This document shows positions 22,476 to 31,564 of a DNA stretch of 35,436 nucleotides, one piece after another. The stretch covers positions 1 to 35,436 of the forward strand of contig DNNO01000014.1 of NCBI GenBank assembly GCA_003497625.1, written 5' to 3'. Under the pieces are notes generated by a model, which was not told where the DNA came from, ran no database searches, and saw only the letters and a list, made by a program, of their open reading frames with translations. Each line of letters opens with the position of its first letter. The first letter of the stretch is position 1. This DNA is from Flavobacterium sp. Lineage in GTDB: Bacteria; Bacteroidota; Bacteroidia; Flavobacteriales; Flavobacteriaceae. Made by a program: the position numbers and the translations under genes.

Positions 22476-22997
22476 ATGATGAAGCAAACCGTTTTATTAC
22501 TGAGCTTTTTAAGCATAAGCTGTAATTGTACAAAAAATCAAGTTAATGATGTAGTTGTTGAAAAAAAAAACAGCACTTATTGTCCTTCTGACGGAAAATG
22601 CACAACTATTTTAATTGAAAACAAAAGTATAAACACTAAAACCGATGGAACTGGTGCTTTATATTATGAGTTAACTGATAATTCGAAAACTTCAGTTATT
22701 AAATTTGAATACAACAAAACGGTAGACACTACATTACAAGACAATAGTTATAGGGAAGAAGTTTTGTTTGAAATTCCAAATCAATTCAATGAAATTATTA
22801 AAGAAAATAGCGAACTTGAATCAGTTAAAATGATTTTTGGAAAACATTGTTTCTGTCGTGGTCAAGCTGGGATTTATACTATTAAAAAAGGAAAATTAAA
22901 CATCTTAAAAGAAAACAACACCACTTCCTTTAACTTAGAATTTGAAATTCCGGATATTGATCATAAGATTAAAATTATTTCGGAATCTATAAAATAA
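22476..22997 (+). CDS. Lipoprotein of unknown function (173 aa)
   Basis: MMKQTVLLLSFLSISC is a type II signal peptide with Cys16 as the likely lipidation site; it starts with two Met and either may be used. The mature part is a probable all-beta domain. It has further Cys pairs (TYCPSDGKCTTILIENKS and GKHCFCRGQAGIYTI) and repeated strands (GALYYELTDNSKTSVIKFEY, SFNLEFEIPDIDHKIKIISE). I do not recognise a functional family. It lies 20 bp after pth and ends in a strong terminator shared with the convergent metalloprotease gene. Confidence 0.75.
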   Translation: MMKQTVLLLSFLSISCNCTKNQVNDVVVEKKNSTYCPSDGKCTTILIENKSINTKTDGTGALYYELTDNSKTSVIKFEYNKTVDTTLQDNSYREEVLFEIPNQFNEIIKENSELESVKMIFGKHCFCRGQAGIYTIKKGKLNILKENNTTSFNLEFEIPDIDHKIKIISESIK

Positions 22998-23000
22998 AAA

Positions 23001-23027
23001 AGCGCCAATTTATAATTGGCGCTTTTT
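23001..23027. terminator. Bidirectional terminator between the lipoprotein and metalloprotease genes
   Basis: A ten-base-pair stem AGCGCCAATT (23001-23010) / AATTGGCGCT (23014-23023) with a TAT loop, an A run on the left and a T run on the right. It serves both convergent genes. Confidence 0.88.
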
Positions 23028-23049
23028 GTATAATTTAAAATGTAACTGA

Positions 23050-26000
23050 TTATTTGACAACAATCTTTTTAACTTCTTTTCTATTTCCGTCTTGAACGTT
23101 AACTAAATAAACCCCAGATTGAACGTTGTTTAATTGTAAATCTTCGTTAAAGAATCCAGTATTTGAATATGTTTTATTAAAGATTTCTCTTCCTCTCATA
23201 TCATGAACATTAACTTTAATTTCATTTCCAGAAGTTGAAGTAAATTGAATATTAAAGTTACCATTATTTGGATTTGGATAAATAATCAAATCTGAAATTT
23301 TAATTTCATTATCATCAATACTTAACGGCTGAATTGTACAGATATTCAAACTCCAACTATTTAATGACCCTCCATCTTGGTTAAAACTATCTAAGATTCT
23401 TAAAGTCCAAGTTCCTGTTGAATTTTGCCCATTAAACGCAGACAATAGTTGAGATGACCTAACCGTTCCTGAAATACCTGGATTAGTTCCACAAACCACA
23501 TTTGAACCTGAATCATCAAAAGTAGCATTAATGTTTAGAATACTAGCACTTGTACAAGGCTGAGCAAACAATTGAACTTGAGTTCCTGAAGGCGAAATTA
23601 AAGTTGCCGTCATATCGTTAATCCATGTATGAGAAACATTCATAGTTATATTAACATCACTTATTACGCCACCTGATGGTATATTTAAAGTTGAGTTAAT
23701 TGTTACATTAGCAGTTGTAGGAATTGTTAATGGAACATTTGTTGAAGCTACCGTACCTGGGCAACTAACAACTCCTGTTGTAAATCTATATTCAGGACTA
23801 AAAGTTCCACTACAAGCAGAATTCTTAGGCAGAACTCTCCAATAATATGTTGTTCCTTCTAAAAGCCCTGAAACAGCATAACTAGTTGTTGTTGAATTAC
23901 CACTTGAAATAATATTAGTAAAAGCCAAATCTGTAGCAACTTGCACATCATAAGATGTAGCATTACTATCAGCTACCCAAGTTAAATTTAAACTTACCCC
24001 CTGACCTATAGAGTTATTCGCTGGAGAACTCAAAGTTGTTGCAGCAAAGTTAGAATTTAATAAATCAAGATAAAATGGTGCTGTTTTTGTGACAGCTCCA
24101 GAGGTAGCAGTCACATTAAGACTATAAAAACCCGGTGTTACTCCCGTTGTATTTGACACAGTCATTGTAACAGTTCCTGAAGCAGATATAGATGTAGGTG
24201 AAAATACAACTGATGTTCCTGGTGGATTTCCTGTAGCACTAAATGTGGTTAACCCACTAAATCCTGCTAAAGCATCATATTTAATAGTATATGAAACCAA
24301 AGATCCTTGACAAATAGCCTTATTTTGTTCTCCCTCAATACCATTAAATGAAATTGCCATTGTATTTGCAGGAGCAGTAATTGTAAAATTAGTATTAGAA
24401 ACATCAAAAAATATGTTATCCCATCCTTTTACCATAATTCTATTAGTTGTTCCGACATTATTAGGAACTGTAATTGTTTCAGAACCATCGTTAGGAACCT
24501 TACTTGCTAATAAAACTGGGAAACTTGTTCCTCCGTTAGTAGATAAATAAATATCAACAAATTTTGCATTTACACCATTTACATCTGTTCCAGCAACATT
24601 CCAAGTAACATTTTGATTTGTACCTGCTTGCCATGACACCACTGTATTTGGGACATTTACAACAAAAGGGCCAGCAACTCCATTTACTGTTACTTTCATC
24701 AAATCAGTTGCAGTTTGTCCAATACCAGAATTATTATCTCTAACAGTCAATGAAAAGTTTAAATCTCTAGCTACCGATGGACAAACCTCCCAAGTATTAG
24801 ATGTAGCTCCCGTTAATACCGTAGCCATACTTGGCATATATCTTATCGGTGAAGAAGTGCCCCAAATAGATCTAAACATAGGACCAGCCGCTCTTGTTGC
24901 TACTGGCGCTGCTGTAGTATTAGGATTTTGTGGGTCATTTTGCTCCCAAGTATAAGTTACAGGGTCGCTTTCAGGGTCTGTACCTTGTCCGACTAGCATA
25001 AACGCTGTTGATCTTGGAATTACATAATCTCTACCAGCATTAGCTGTTGGAGGATTATTAGTTAAATTAGTCATTGGCAAAGTTGGTTGACTTACTCCAA
25101 ACTTTACATTCTCCATAATATCTCTTATATTTACATACGCAAAATAAGCATCACTAGCTCCTTGAACATTCGTATTACAAATTCCAGCATATGCCATAAT
25201 TGTTGATCCAGAACCTGGTTCAACTTCTGTCAAACCACTACCTGAACGACATCCAGAACTACTTTGAGTATGATATCCTCCAAATTGATGACCCATTTCA
25301 TGCGCTACATAATCAATATCAAAAGGATCTCCAGTAGGATTTGCACGACCTGTCATACCCGTGCCTTTATGAAACCCTCCAAAAGGATCATTACTTGTAC
25401 TACAAACACAACCTATACACCCAGCATTACCTCCGCCTGATGTGTTAAAATTGTGTCCAATGTCATAATTATCAAATCCAATATTAGCATCAATAGTAAC
25501 ACCTGTTTGATCGTTAAACTCTCCATTCCAAGGATCAGAATTTGTAGCTCCAATGTAGATTACAGCATCATTATTAGCCACAAAAATCATAGTAATAGCT
25601 AAATCATTTTCATAAACACCATTTACACGAGTCATAGTGATTGCCATTTGGGCTTGAACCCTACCTTTTTGAGTAGCAACAGGGTCTCCAGTATTTCCTC
25701 TAAATAGATTACCATATTCCGCAGTACATGATTGGGCTAATCTATAAGTTCTTAAAACCCTATCATCTGTATCTGCTCTAAACATAGCATTTGCTCTTCT
25801 GTCACTCTCTAATGACGGCAAATGAGCTCCTTCTGAAGTTAAACACTCAAACGATTGTCCATCACCTATAAGACTTGCTCTGTTATAGATTATATAATTT
25901 TGAGTATCCTCTGTATAAGGATCAATAAACGCAGTACTTTTTCCTGCTGACAAAGTCATACTATGTAAACCAAATTCTGTGACAGAAAATCTTGCAGTAG

Positions 26001-26367
26001 CTGTAACATCATCAATACCTTTTCCAACATATGATTTTATAGTTGGAAATTTCACTGCTAAACCAGGCTCCATAATAGGTGTTTCTAATACTCGGAAACT
26101 TTCTAGTTGACCATCTGCATTTGGCAACTGAATAATAACGTTTGAAGCACCTTGGAATTCTCCTCTAATTGGAGCATTTCTCAATTGATTTTTCAAATTT
26201 TGAAGATCTAATTTCCATAATTTGTACTCTTGTGGAAAAGAAGCTCTCTTAACTTTTGGTTGATTCTTGATAGAATTTTCTTCTATTTGTTGCCACAAAA
26301 ATTTGTTTTGAGCATTTAAAACAAAGGAAGAAAAGACCACAACAACAATTAGTAGTAGTTTTTTCAT
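23050..26367 (-). CDS. Secreted M12B (reprolysin-like) metalloprotease with fibronectin, P-domain and T9SS sorting domain
   Basis: 1105 residues from the ATG at 26367 (MKKLLLIVVVVFSSFVLNAQ, signal peptide). The frame reaches back to 26424, but that stretch overlaps the promoter. A propeptide region of about 180 residues comes first. The metallopeptidase domain has the zinc motif HEMGHQFGGYHTQ at His356 and a downstream Met-turn (GSTIMAYAGIC). PKD/Ig-like modules follow, then a fibronectin-type segment (ATSYDVQVATDLAFTNIIS), a proprotein-convertase P-domain (DVNITMNVSHTWINDMTATL) and the type A T9SS tail (IIYPNPNNGNFNIQFTSTSG). It is expected to be an active extracellular protease. It is a paralogue of the next gene (26486-29134), with a nearly identical sorting domain. 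Its promoter is at 26392. Confidence 0.93.
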   Translation of the reverse strand: MKKLLLIVVVVFSSFVLNAQNKFLWQQIEENSIKNQPKVKRASFPQEYKLWKLDLQNLKNQLRNAPIRGEFQGASNVIIQLPNADGQLESFRVLETPIMEPGLAVKFPTIKSYVGKGIDDVTATARFSVTEFGLHSMTLSAGKSTAFIDPYTEDTQNYIIYNRASLIGDGQSFECLTSEGAHLPSLESDRRANAMFRADTDDRVLRTYRLAQSCTAEYGNLFRGNTGDPVATQKGRVQAQMAITMTRVNGVYENDLAITMIFVANNDAVIYIGATNSDPWNGEFNDQTGVTIDANIGFDNYDIGHNFNTSGGGNAGCIGCVCSTSNDPFGGFHKGTGMTGRANPTGDPFDIDYVAHEMGHQFGGYHTQSSSGCRSGSGLTEVEPGSGSTIMAYAGICNTNVQGASDAYFAYVNIRDIMENVKFGVSQPTLPMTNLTNNPPTANAGRDYVIPRSTAFMLVGQGTDPESDPVTYTWEQNDPQNPNTTAAPVATRAAGPMFRSIWGTSSPIRYMPSMATVLTGATSNTWEVCPSVARDLNFSLTVRDNNSGIGQTATDLMKVTVNGVAGPFVVNVPNTVVSWQAGTNQNVTWNVAGTDVNGVNAKFVDIYLSTNGGTSFPVLLASKVPNDGSETITVPNNVGTTNRIMVKGWDNIFFDVSNTNFTITAPANTMAISFNGIEGEQNKAICQGSLVSYTIKYDALAGFSGLTTFSATGNPPGTSVVFSPTSISASGTVTMTVSNTTGVTPGFYSLNVTATSGAVTKTAPFYLDLLNSNFAATTLSSPANNSIGQGVSLNLTWVADSNATSYDVQVATDLAFTNIISSGNSTTTSYAVSGLLEGTTYYWRVLPKNSACSGTFSPEYRFTTGVVSCPGTVASTNVPLTIPTTANVTINSTLNIPSGGVISDVNITMNVSHTWINDMTATLISPSGTQVQLFAQPCTSASILNINATFDDSGSNVVCGTNPGISGTVRSSQLLSAFNGQNSTGTWTLRILDSFNQDGGSLNSWSLNICTIQPLSIDDNEIKISDLIIYPNPNNGNFNIQFTSTSGNEIKVNVHDMRGREIFNKTYSNTGFFNEDLQLNNVQSGVYLVNVQDGNRKEVKKIVVK

Positions 26368-26391
26368 TGGGTTAAGTTTATGATTAATAAA

Positions 26392-26399
26392 CAAATATA
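26392..26399 (-). promoter_or_regulatory. -7 box TATATTTG of the 1105-aa metalloprotease
   Basis: A perfect TAnnTTTG match on the minus strand, 24 nt upstream of the chosen ATG at 26367. It supports that start over the ATG at 26424. Confidence 0.6.
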
Positions 26400-26435
26400 A
26401 TTTTTTTTGGCAATATTTTAACACTTTGATAAAAA

Positions 26436-26461
26436 AAAGAGAAGATTCTCATCTTCTCTTT
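26436..26461 (-). terminator. Terminator of the 882-aa metalloprotease gene
   Basis: AAAGAGAAGAT / ATCTTCTCTTT (26436-26446, 26451-26461) around a TCTC loop, with a T run on the minus strand. It separates the two tandem protease genes into independent transcripts. Confidence 0.82.
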
Positions 26462-26485
26462 AATTAAATCTATAACATTTTATGA

Positions 26486-29134
26486 TTACTGAACTACAAT
26501 CTTCTTGGTTTCTTTAATTGAACCATCTTCTACCGTTACTAAATAAACTCCAGATTGAACATTGCTCAATTGTAAATTTTCATTGAACAACCCATTATTT
26601 GTATAAGCTTTCGAATAAATTTCTCTTCCTCTAATATCATGAACGTTTACTTTAATCTCATTTCCTGAAGTTGAAGTAAATTGAATATTAAAATTACCAT
26701 TATTAGGATTTGGATACAAAGTAAAGTTTTCTAGTCCGAAAGATTCAGATGATAATGTAGCTTGCTGAGAACAAACTGTCAAAGTATAAGAAACCACACT
26801 TCCTGTATCTACAGCCGCCAAATCTCTAATACCTACCAACCAGTCTCCATTAGGATTTAAACCATTAAAAACAGTCAATGGTGTATTAGGGATTGCATTT
26901 CCTGTAACTGGCGAAGCACAAACAAGCGCAGAACCTTGATCATTAAAAACTGCATTTATATTATCTTGGTTTGTACATTGATTATTGAATAAAATAGATT
27001 GAGTTGTTGTAACCATAGGGCCTTGCAAAATAATTTGTAAATCTTGAATATAAGTATGTGTTAAATTAACCGCCACATTTACATCAGAAATATTACTAGT
27101 TGTAGGAACGTTGATTGCTCTCACAGTATACGCTGTATTATTGTCAGGAATTGCAAAACCAGTATTCATTACATAATCATTACAAGTTGTTACTATTGTA
27201 TATCCGATTGAAAAATTAGGCGAAACCGCATAAAAAATATTTCCTACAGCTTCGATAAGAATTCTACAATTTACAGCTGCTGTTGAAGGCATTGTTACTG
27301 GTTGAGTTCCATCATTAGGCGTATTTGCAACTAAAGTAGAAAACGTAGCCCCACCATCTGTAGAAATTAAAATATTTACATTGGCAGTATTAATTCCATT
27401 AGCAGTTGTACCTGCTACGTCCCAAGTAATTGTTTGAGAGCTATTTGTATTCCAAGAAGCTGATGCTGCGGGACTAGTCACTCTAAAAGGACCTACACCT
27501 GCAGTTGTAACAACCATATCATCACGATTTGTCATTCCTCCTCCTGCTCTGTTATCTCTAACAGTTAAGGCAAAATCCATAGTTCTTGCTACATTGGGAA
27601 CAACTTCCCAAGTAGGAGCTAAGTTTCCATTTAATACATCTAAGAATCTTGGCATGTATCTATTAGGAGAAGCACTTGGCGGTAATGATCTGAAATTTGG
27701 TCCCGTAGTCGCAGTTTGTAATGGTGGTTGCGTAGTTACTTCATTATTATATTGCTCCCAACAATAAGTTAAGGCATCGCCATTAGCATCTGTTGCAGAA
27801 CCTTTTAAAATAAAAGCTGTACCATAAGGAATTGTATAGTTTACTCCTGCATTAACAACTGGCGCTGTATTTCCAGTAGCACTAATAGCTCTACAAGATG
27901 CAGAACCACTAGTAACAAAAGATGTCATTTGTAAAATACTTCTTGCATGAAAATGTGCATCTGAATTTGATTGTACATTAGGCGCACAAATACCTGCGTA
28001 ACCTAATATTGTGCTTGCACTTCCTGGCTCATAAGCAGAAGCGGCCGACCTGTTACAATCGTTGTTTTGAGTATGACTAGCACCAAACTGATGCCCCATT
28101 TCGTGTGCTACATAATCTACATCAAATGGATCTCCTACTGGAGCAGGATTTCCAGTGATTCCTCTTGCTTTTCCAGAACCACATACTGAAGAAACTTGCG
28201 CAATTCCAGAATCTGTGGTACAATATCCATGACCCATATCATAATTACCAAAACCTATTAATCCATCAACAATTGGCTGGATTTCATCAATCATTGTTGG
28301 TGAGTTTGTATAGTTGTCAGAATCAATAAATATTACAAGATCATTGTTTGCTACTAAATTCATTCTTACAGCCATATCTCTTTCGTAGATACCATTTAAC
28401 CTTGTTAAACTTACTACCATTGCAGATAAAACAACACCCTTTTTCACAGCTAATGACGCACCTACAGGAGTTCCTGCTGCGGTTAAATGATATGCAGCAT
28501 ATTCTATTGTGTTTGAAATTGCTAATCTATATTGACGTAAATTTCCATCATTTACTAAAACTTGATTTTCATATCCTCTACTTGATTCAAAAGCAGGGTC
28601 ATTATCTTGAACAAAACAACCAAAAGATCTTGCTTTTTGGATATCTTTTCTACTGTAAACGATATAATTGTTTAAATCTTTTGTAAAAGTATCAATGTAA
28701 TAAGTCCCTTTTTCTCCAGACAGAGACATTACGTGTAGACCAAAATCAGTCACACTAAATCTTAACGTTGATGTAGGATCATCAATTCCTTGAGCAGAAT
28801 AAGAACGAATCGCTGGAAATTTATCTGACAATCCTTTTTCCATAACTGGAGCTTCAAAAACTTTATAATTCTTTAAATTTCCTTCAAAATCTGGAAATTG
28901 AACAATCAAATTAGATGATAAAGTTGTGTTTTCCATTGGAGCACTTAACAATAGCTGTTTAAATGCATTAAAATCTAAATGAAATAACTTAGACTTTGAC
29001 GGCTGTACATCTCTGTCCATTTTTTCAGAAGTTTTCAACTTCTCTTCAGAAGTTTTAGTCCAAAAATTACCTTGCCCAAAACTTAAATTTGAAAACAGGA
29101 TAATCGATAAAAAAAATTGTAAATTTTTTCTCAT
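26486..29134 (-). CDS. Secreted M12B (reprolysin-like) metalloprotease with P-domain and T9SS sorting domain
   Basis: 882 residues from ATG 29134 (MRKNLQFFLSIILFSNLSFG, signal peptide). The frame also runs back to 29209, but that stretch is promoter. A propeptide of about 190 residues leads to the catalytic domain with HEMGHQFGASHTQ at His344 and the Met-turn STILGYAGIC, where Leu replaces Met (the paralogue has STIMAYAGIC). Two Ig-like modules, a P-domain (DVNVAVNLTHTYIQDLQIIL) and a type A T9SS tail (TLYPNPNNGNFNIQFTSTSG) follow. It lacks the fibronectin segment of its neighbour. The missing Met in the Met-turn is odd, though zinc ligands and catalytic Glu are intact. It has a full consensus promoter at 29162-29192. 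Confidence 0.93.
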   Translation of the reverse strand: MRKNLQFFLSIILFSNLSFGQGNFWTKTSEEKLKTSEKMDRDVQPSKSKLFHLDFNAFKQLLLSAPMENTTLSSNLIVQFPDFEGNLKNYKVFEAPVMEKGLSDKFPAIRSYSAQGIDDPTSTLRFSVTDFGLHVMSLSGEKGTYYIDTFTKDLNNYIVYSRKDIQKARSFGCFVQDNDPAFESSRGYENQVLVNDGNLRQYRLAISNTIEYAAYHLTAAGTPVGASLAVKKGVVLSAMVVSLTRLNGIYERDMAVRMNLVANNDLVIFIDSDNYTNSPTMIDEIQPIVDGLIGFGNYDMGHGYCTTDSGIAQVSSVCGSGKARGITGNPAPVGDPFDVDYVAHEMGHQFGASHTQNNDCNRSAASAYEPGSASTILGYAGICAPNVQSNSDAHFHARSILQMTSFVTSGSASCRAISATGNTAPVVNAGVNYTIPYGTAFILKGSATDANGDALTYCWEQYNNEVTTQPPLQTATTGPNFRSLPPSASPNRYMPRFLDVLNGNLAPTWEVVPNVARTMDFALTVRDNRAGGGMTNRDDMVVTTAGVGPFRVTSPAASASWNTNSSQTITWDVAGTTANGINTANVNILISTDGGATFSTLVANTPNDGTQPVTMPSTAAVNCRILIEAVGNIFYAVSPNFSIGYTIVTTCNDYVMNTGFAIPDNNTAYTVRAINVPTTSNISDVNVAVNLTHTYIQDLQIILQGPMVTTTQSILFNNQCTNQDNINAVFNDQGSALVCASPVTGNAIPNTPLTVFNGLNPNGDWLVGIRDLAAVDTGSVVSYTLTVCSQQATLSSESFGLENFTLYPNPNNGNFNIQFTSTSGNEIKVNVHDIRGREIYSKAYTNNGLFNENLQLSNVQSGVYLVTVEDGSIKETKKIVVQ

Positions 29135-29161
29135 TTTATAGTTAATTATTTGGTTAGCAAA

Positions 29162-29192
29162 CAAATGTATTGATTTTTTGTTAAATCTCAAA
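29162..29192 (-). promoter_or_regulatory. Consensus promoter of the 882-aa metalloprotease
   Basis: On the minus strand: TTTG (29192-29189), exactly 19 nt, then TACATTTG (29169-29162). This is a perfect match to the Bacteroidota primary-sigma consensus. The start codon is 27 nt beyond the box. Confidence 0.75.
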
Positions 29193-29385
29193 AAAAAGAG
29201 AGAAAACATATGTTTTTTACATACATTAAAAAAATTTCACAAATACCATTTTAAAAAATTATAAATAATAAAATTATTCGCAAAACAAAATAATTTTCAT
29301 TCAGAATAATTACATAAAATACTTTATTTAATTATAGATTTTTATAAAAAAAGAAAATATTTTAACCATTTTTATTTTTTTATAA

Positions 29386-29393
29386 TATATTTG
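29386..29393 (+). promoter_or_regulatory. -7 box TATATTTG of the M43 protease gene
   Basis: A perfect TAnnTTTG match 29 nt before the ATG at 29423. TTTA lies at 29361, 21 nt upstream. The rest of the 288-bp divergent region (29135-29422) is very AT-rich with no coding frame. Confidence 0.65.
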
Positions 29394-29422
29394 ACAAATT
29401 AACCTAAATTAACTTTAAAAAA

Positions 29423-31492
29423 ATGAAAAAAATTACTTTTTTATTATTTTCTTGTTCTTTTTTATTGTCTGCTAATTTAACGGCTCAAGTAAAAAAGAAA
29501 GTTATTCATTTCGGAAAGGAAATGTCTTCCGAAAAAATAAGTCCCGAAGGACACATCCGATGTGCAACAGATGAATATGAAGCATTTTTGCAAGCAAAAA
29601 ATCCAAATAGAATGAGTAGAGATCAATTTAACTCATTTCTTGCCCCTCATATTAAAGCTTATAACAATAGAGACTTAAACGAAACCTATTCTCAATCTGG
29701 CGGAATAATATACATTCCTGTTGTGGTGCACATTATACACAATGGTGATGCATATGGTGTTAATGAAAACATTACTGATGAGCAAGTTGCTTCACAAATT
29801 ACAGTAATGACACAAGATTTTAGAAGAATGGCTGGAACACCGGGATTCAACAGCAACCCTATTGGAGCAGATATTCAAATTGAATTTGTTTTAGCAAAGG
29901 TAGACCCAAATGGAAATCCAACAAATGGTATTACTAGAACTAATATGTGTGAAGTATATTGGGAAATTGACGCTATTGACTCAACAGTAAAACCTGCTAC
30001 AATTTGGGATCCAACTCAATATATGAACATGTGGTCAGTTAATTTTGGTGGTGCTGATGCGGATATTTTAGGATATGCACAATTCCCAAGTAATGGTACT
30101 GCAACAGCTAACACAGACGGTGTAGTAGCAGGTTATAGTTATTTTGGAAGTTCAGCTTTATATCCTGCAGGAAGTTTTTCAGCTCCATATGATCGAGGAC
30201 GTACTATGACGCATGAAGTAGGTCACTTCTTAGGACTTTATCATACTTTCCAAGGAGGATGTGCTGGAGAAAATAATACAGCAGGGGATTTTTGCGCTGA
30301 TACTCCAGCAGTATCTACCCCTAATTATGGTTGTACCCCAAGAAATTCTTGTACTACTGGAGCAAGTGATATGATTGCAAACTACATGGATTATACTGAT
30401 GATACTTGTATGAATATTTTTACAGCAAACCAAAAAGCAATAGTGGTTTCTGTAATGAATACGTTCCCTAGAAGATTAGACTTAAAAACATCTTTAAAAG
30501 ACCAACCTATAGCATTATTTGCTAATGATGCTGAAGTAAAAATTGAAAACTTATGCACTACAGTAGAACCAACATGTGCTTCACCAATTTCTGCAACAGT
30601 AGCAAAAAAAGTATTATTATATAATAGAGGTACTTCAAATTTAACTTCTGCTACTTTAAGCTACAACATGAATGGTGGAACTAATTACAATCAAAACTGG
30701 ACAGGTAATTTAGCTCCAAATAAATATGCTTTAGTTACATTAACCAATTCAACTGGTAATGGAACATTAAACGTTTCTGTTGCAACAGCAAATGGAGGGG
30801 CAGATCAAAGAGCTTCAAATAATTCTGTTTCAAAAACTTTTGGAACAAATATTACTATAGCATATGCTAACGCAACGTCATTTACATTTAATTTATTTGG
30901 AGATTCATTTGGTAGTGAAACTACTTGGACTTTAAAAAATCAAGCTGGCACTACATTGTATAGCGGAGGTCCTTATCCAGACCAAGCTACAGGAGGAACA
31001 TATCAACATGTTACAAATCAAGTATGGAATTTACCAGCAAATGGTTGTTATTATTTAACCGTGAGCGACTCTTATGGCGATGGTTTATTTGATGGCGTTG
31101 GTCAAGGCTATTACACTGTTACTGCTGGCGCTACAACATTAGTAAACATTACTGATTTTGTTGAATCTGGAAATCCTGAATTTACAGTAGTTTCAAGATC
31201 AAGTTATTTTACGAATAACTCAACTCTTTCTTCAGACGATTTCAACTTATTAGAAGATGTTAGTTTATACCCAAATCCATCAAGAGATTATTTCACAATT
31301 AATTTACCAGCTGGAATTGAAAGAAACGGAAAAATTGAAATCTACAACAGTATTGGACAAAGAATTGCAGTAAAACCAATTCAAACTGATGCTGATTTAA
31401 ACATCAATGTATCTAGCTACTCAAATGGAGTTTATTTCTTAAACCTTAACATTGGAGACGCCACAAAAACATTAAAATTTATCAAAAATTAA
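29423..31492 (+). CDS. Secreted M43 (pappalysin/cytophagalysin) metalloprotease with T9SS sorting domain
   Basis: 689 residues with a signal peptide (MKKITFLLFSCSFLLSANLT, cleavage near TAQ). The catalytic domain has HEVGHFLGLYHTFQGGC at His264, the HExxHxxGxxH motif of the metzincin clan with the flanking Cys of M43, and the Met-turn NYMDYTDDTCMNIFT. Next is an Ig-like module. A domain with FNLFGDSFGSETTWTLKN and SDSYGDGLFDGVGQGYY then looks calcium-loop-like. The C-terminus is a type A T9SS sorting domain (VSLYPNPSRDYFTINL). It is expected to be extracellular and active. It is divergent from the two M12B genes, so the locus is a small secreted-protease cluster, each gene with its own promoter and terminator. 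Confidence 0.94.
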   Translation: MKKITFLLFSCSFLLSANLTAQVKKKVIHFGKEMSSEKISPEGHIRCATDEYEAFLQAKNPNRMSRDQFNSFLAPHIKAYNNRDLNETYSQSGGIIYIPVVVHIIHNGDAYGVNENITDEQVASQITVMTQDFRRMAGTPGFNSNPIGADIQIEFVLAKVDPNGNPTNGITRTNMCEVYWEIDAIDSTVKPATIWDPTQYMNMWSVNFGGADADILGYAQFPSNGTATANTDGVVAGYSYFGSSALYPAGSFSAPYDRGRTMTHEVGHFLGLYHTFQGGCAGENNTAGDFCADTPAVSTPNYGCTPRNSCTTGASDMIANYMDYTDDTCMNIFTANQKAIVVSVMNTFPRRLDLKTSLKDQPIALFANDAEVKIENLCTTVEPTCASPISATVAKKVLLYNRGTSNLTSATLSYNMNGGTNYNQNWTGNLAPNKYALVTLTNSTGNGTLNVSVATANGGADQRASNNSVSKTFGTNITIAYANATSFTFNLFGDSFGSETTWTLKNQAGTTLYSGGPYPDQATGGTYQHVTNQVWNLPANGCYYLTVSDSYGDGLFDGVGQGYYTVTAGATTLVNITDFVESGNPEFTVVSRSSYFTNNSTLSSDDFNLLEDVSLYPNPSRDYFTINLPAGIERNGKIEIYNSIGQRIAVKPIQTDADLNINVSSYSNGVYFLNLNIGDATKTLKFIKN

Positions 31493-31513
31493 TTTTTTTA
31501 AATTTTATCACTT

Positions 31514-31544
31514 AAAAAGGATTGAACTAGTTCAATCCTTTTTT
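31514..31544 (+). terminator. Terminator of the M43 gene
   Basis: A 30-bp perfect palindrome (arms 31514-31528 and 31529-31543, centred on GAACTAGTTC), ending in a T run. Its last T is the first base of the ribF -7 box. Confidence 0.82.
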
Positions 31545-31551
31545 ATTTTTG
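31544..31551 (+). promoter_or_regulatory. -7 box TATTTTTG of ribF, starting in the terminator T run
   Basis: A perfect TAnnTTTG match that ends 13 nt before the TTG start of ribF, so the leader would be about ten nucleotides or less. The -33 element, if any, must lie inside the palindrome of the upstream terminator. Confidence 0.5.
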
Positions 31552-31564
31552 TAAAAATTTAATT

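Noticed and set aside
28348-28686. Plus-strand open frame of 112 codons
   Set aside because: It is antisense to the 882-aa metalloprotease; its Leu/His-rich composition is typical of a shadow frame.
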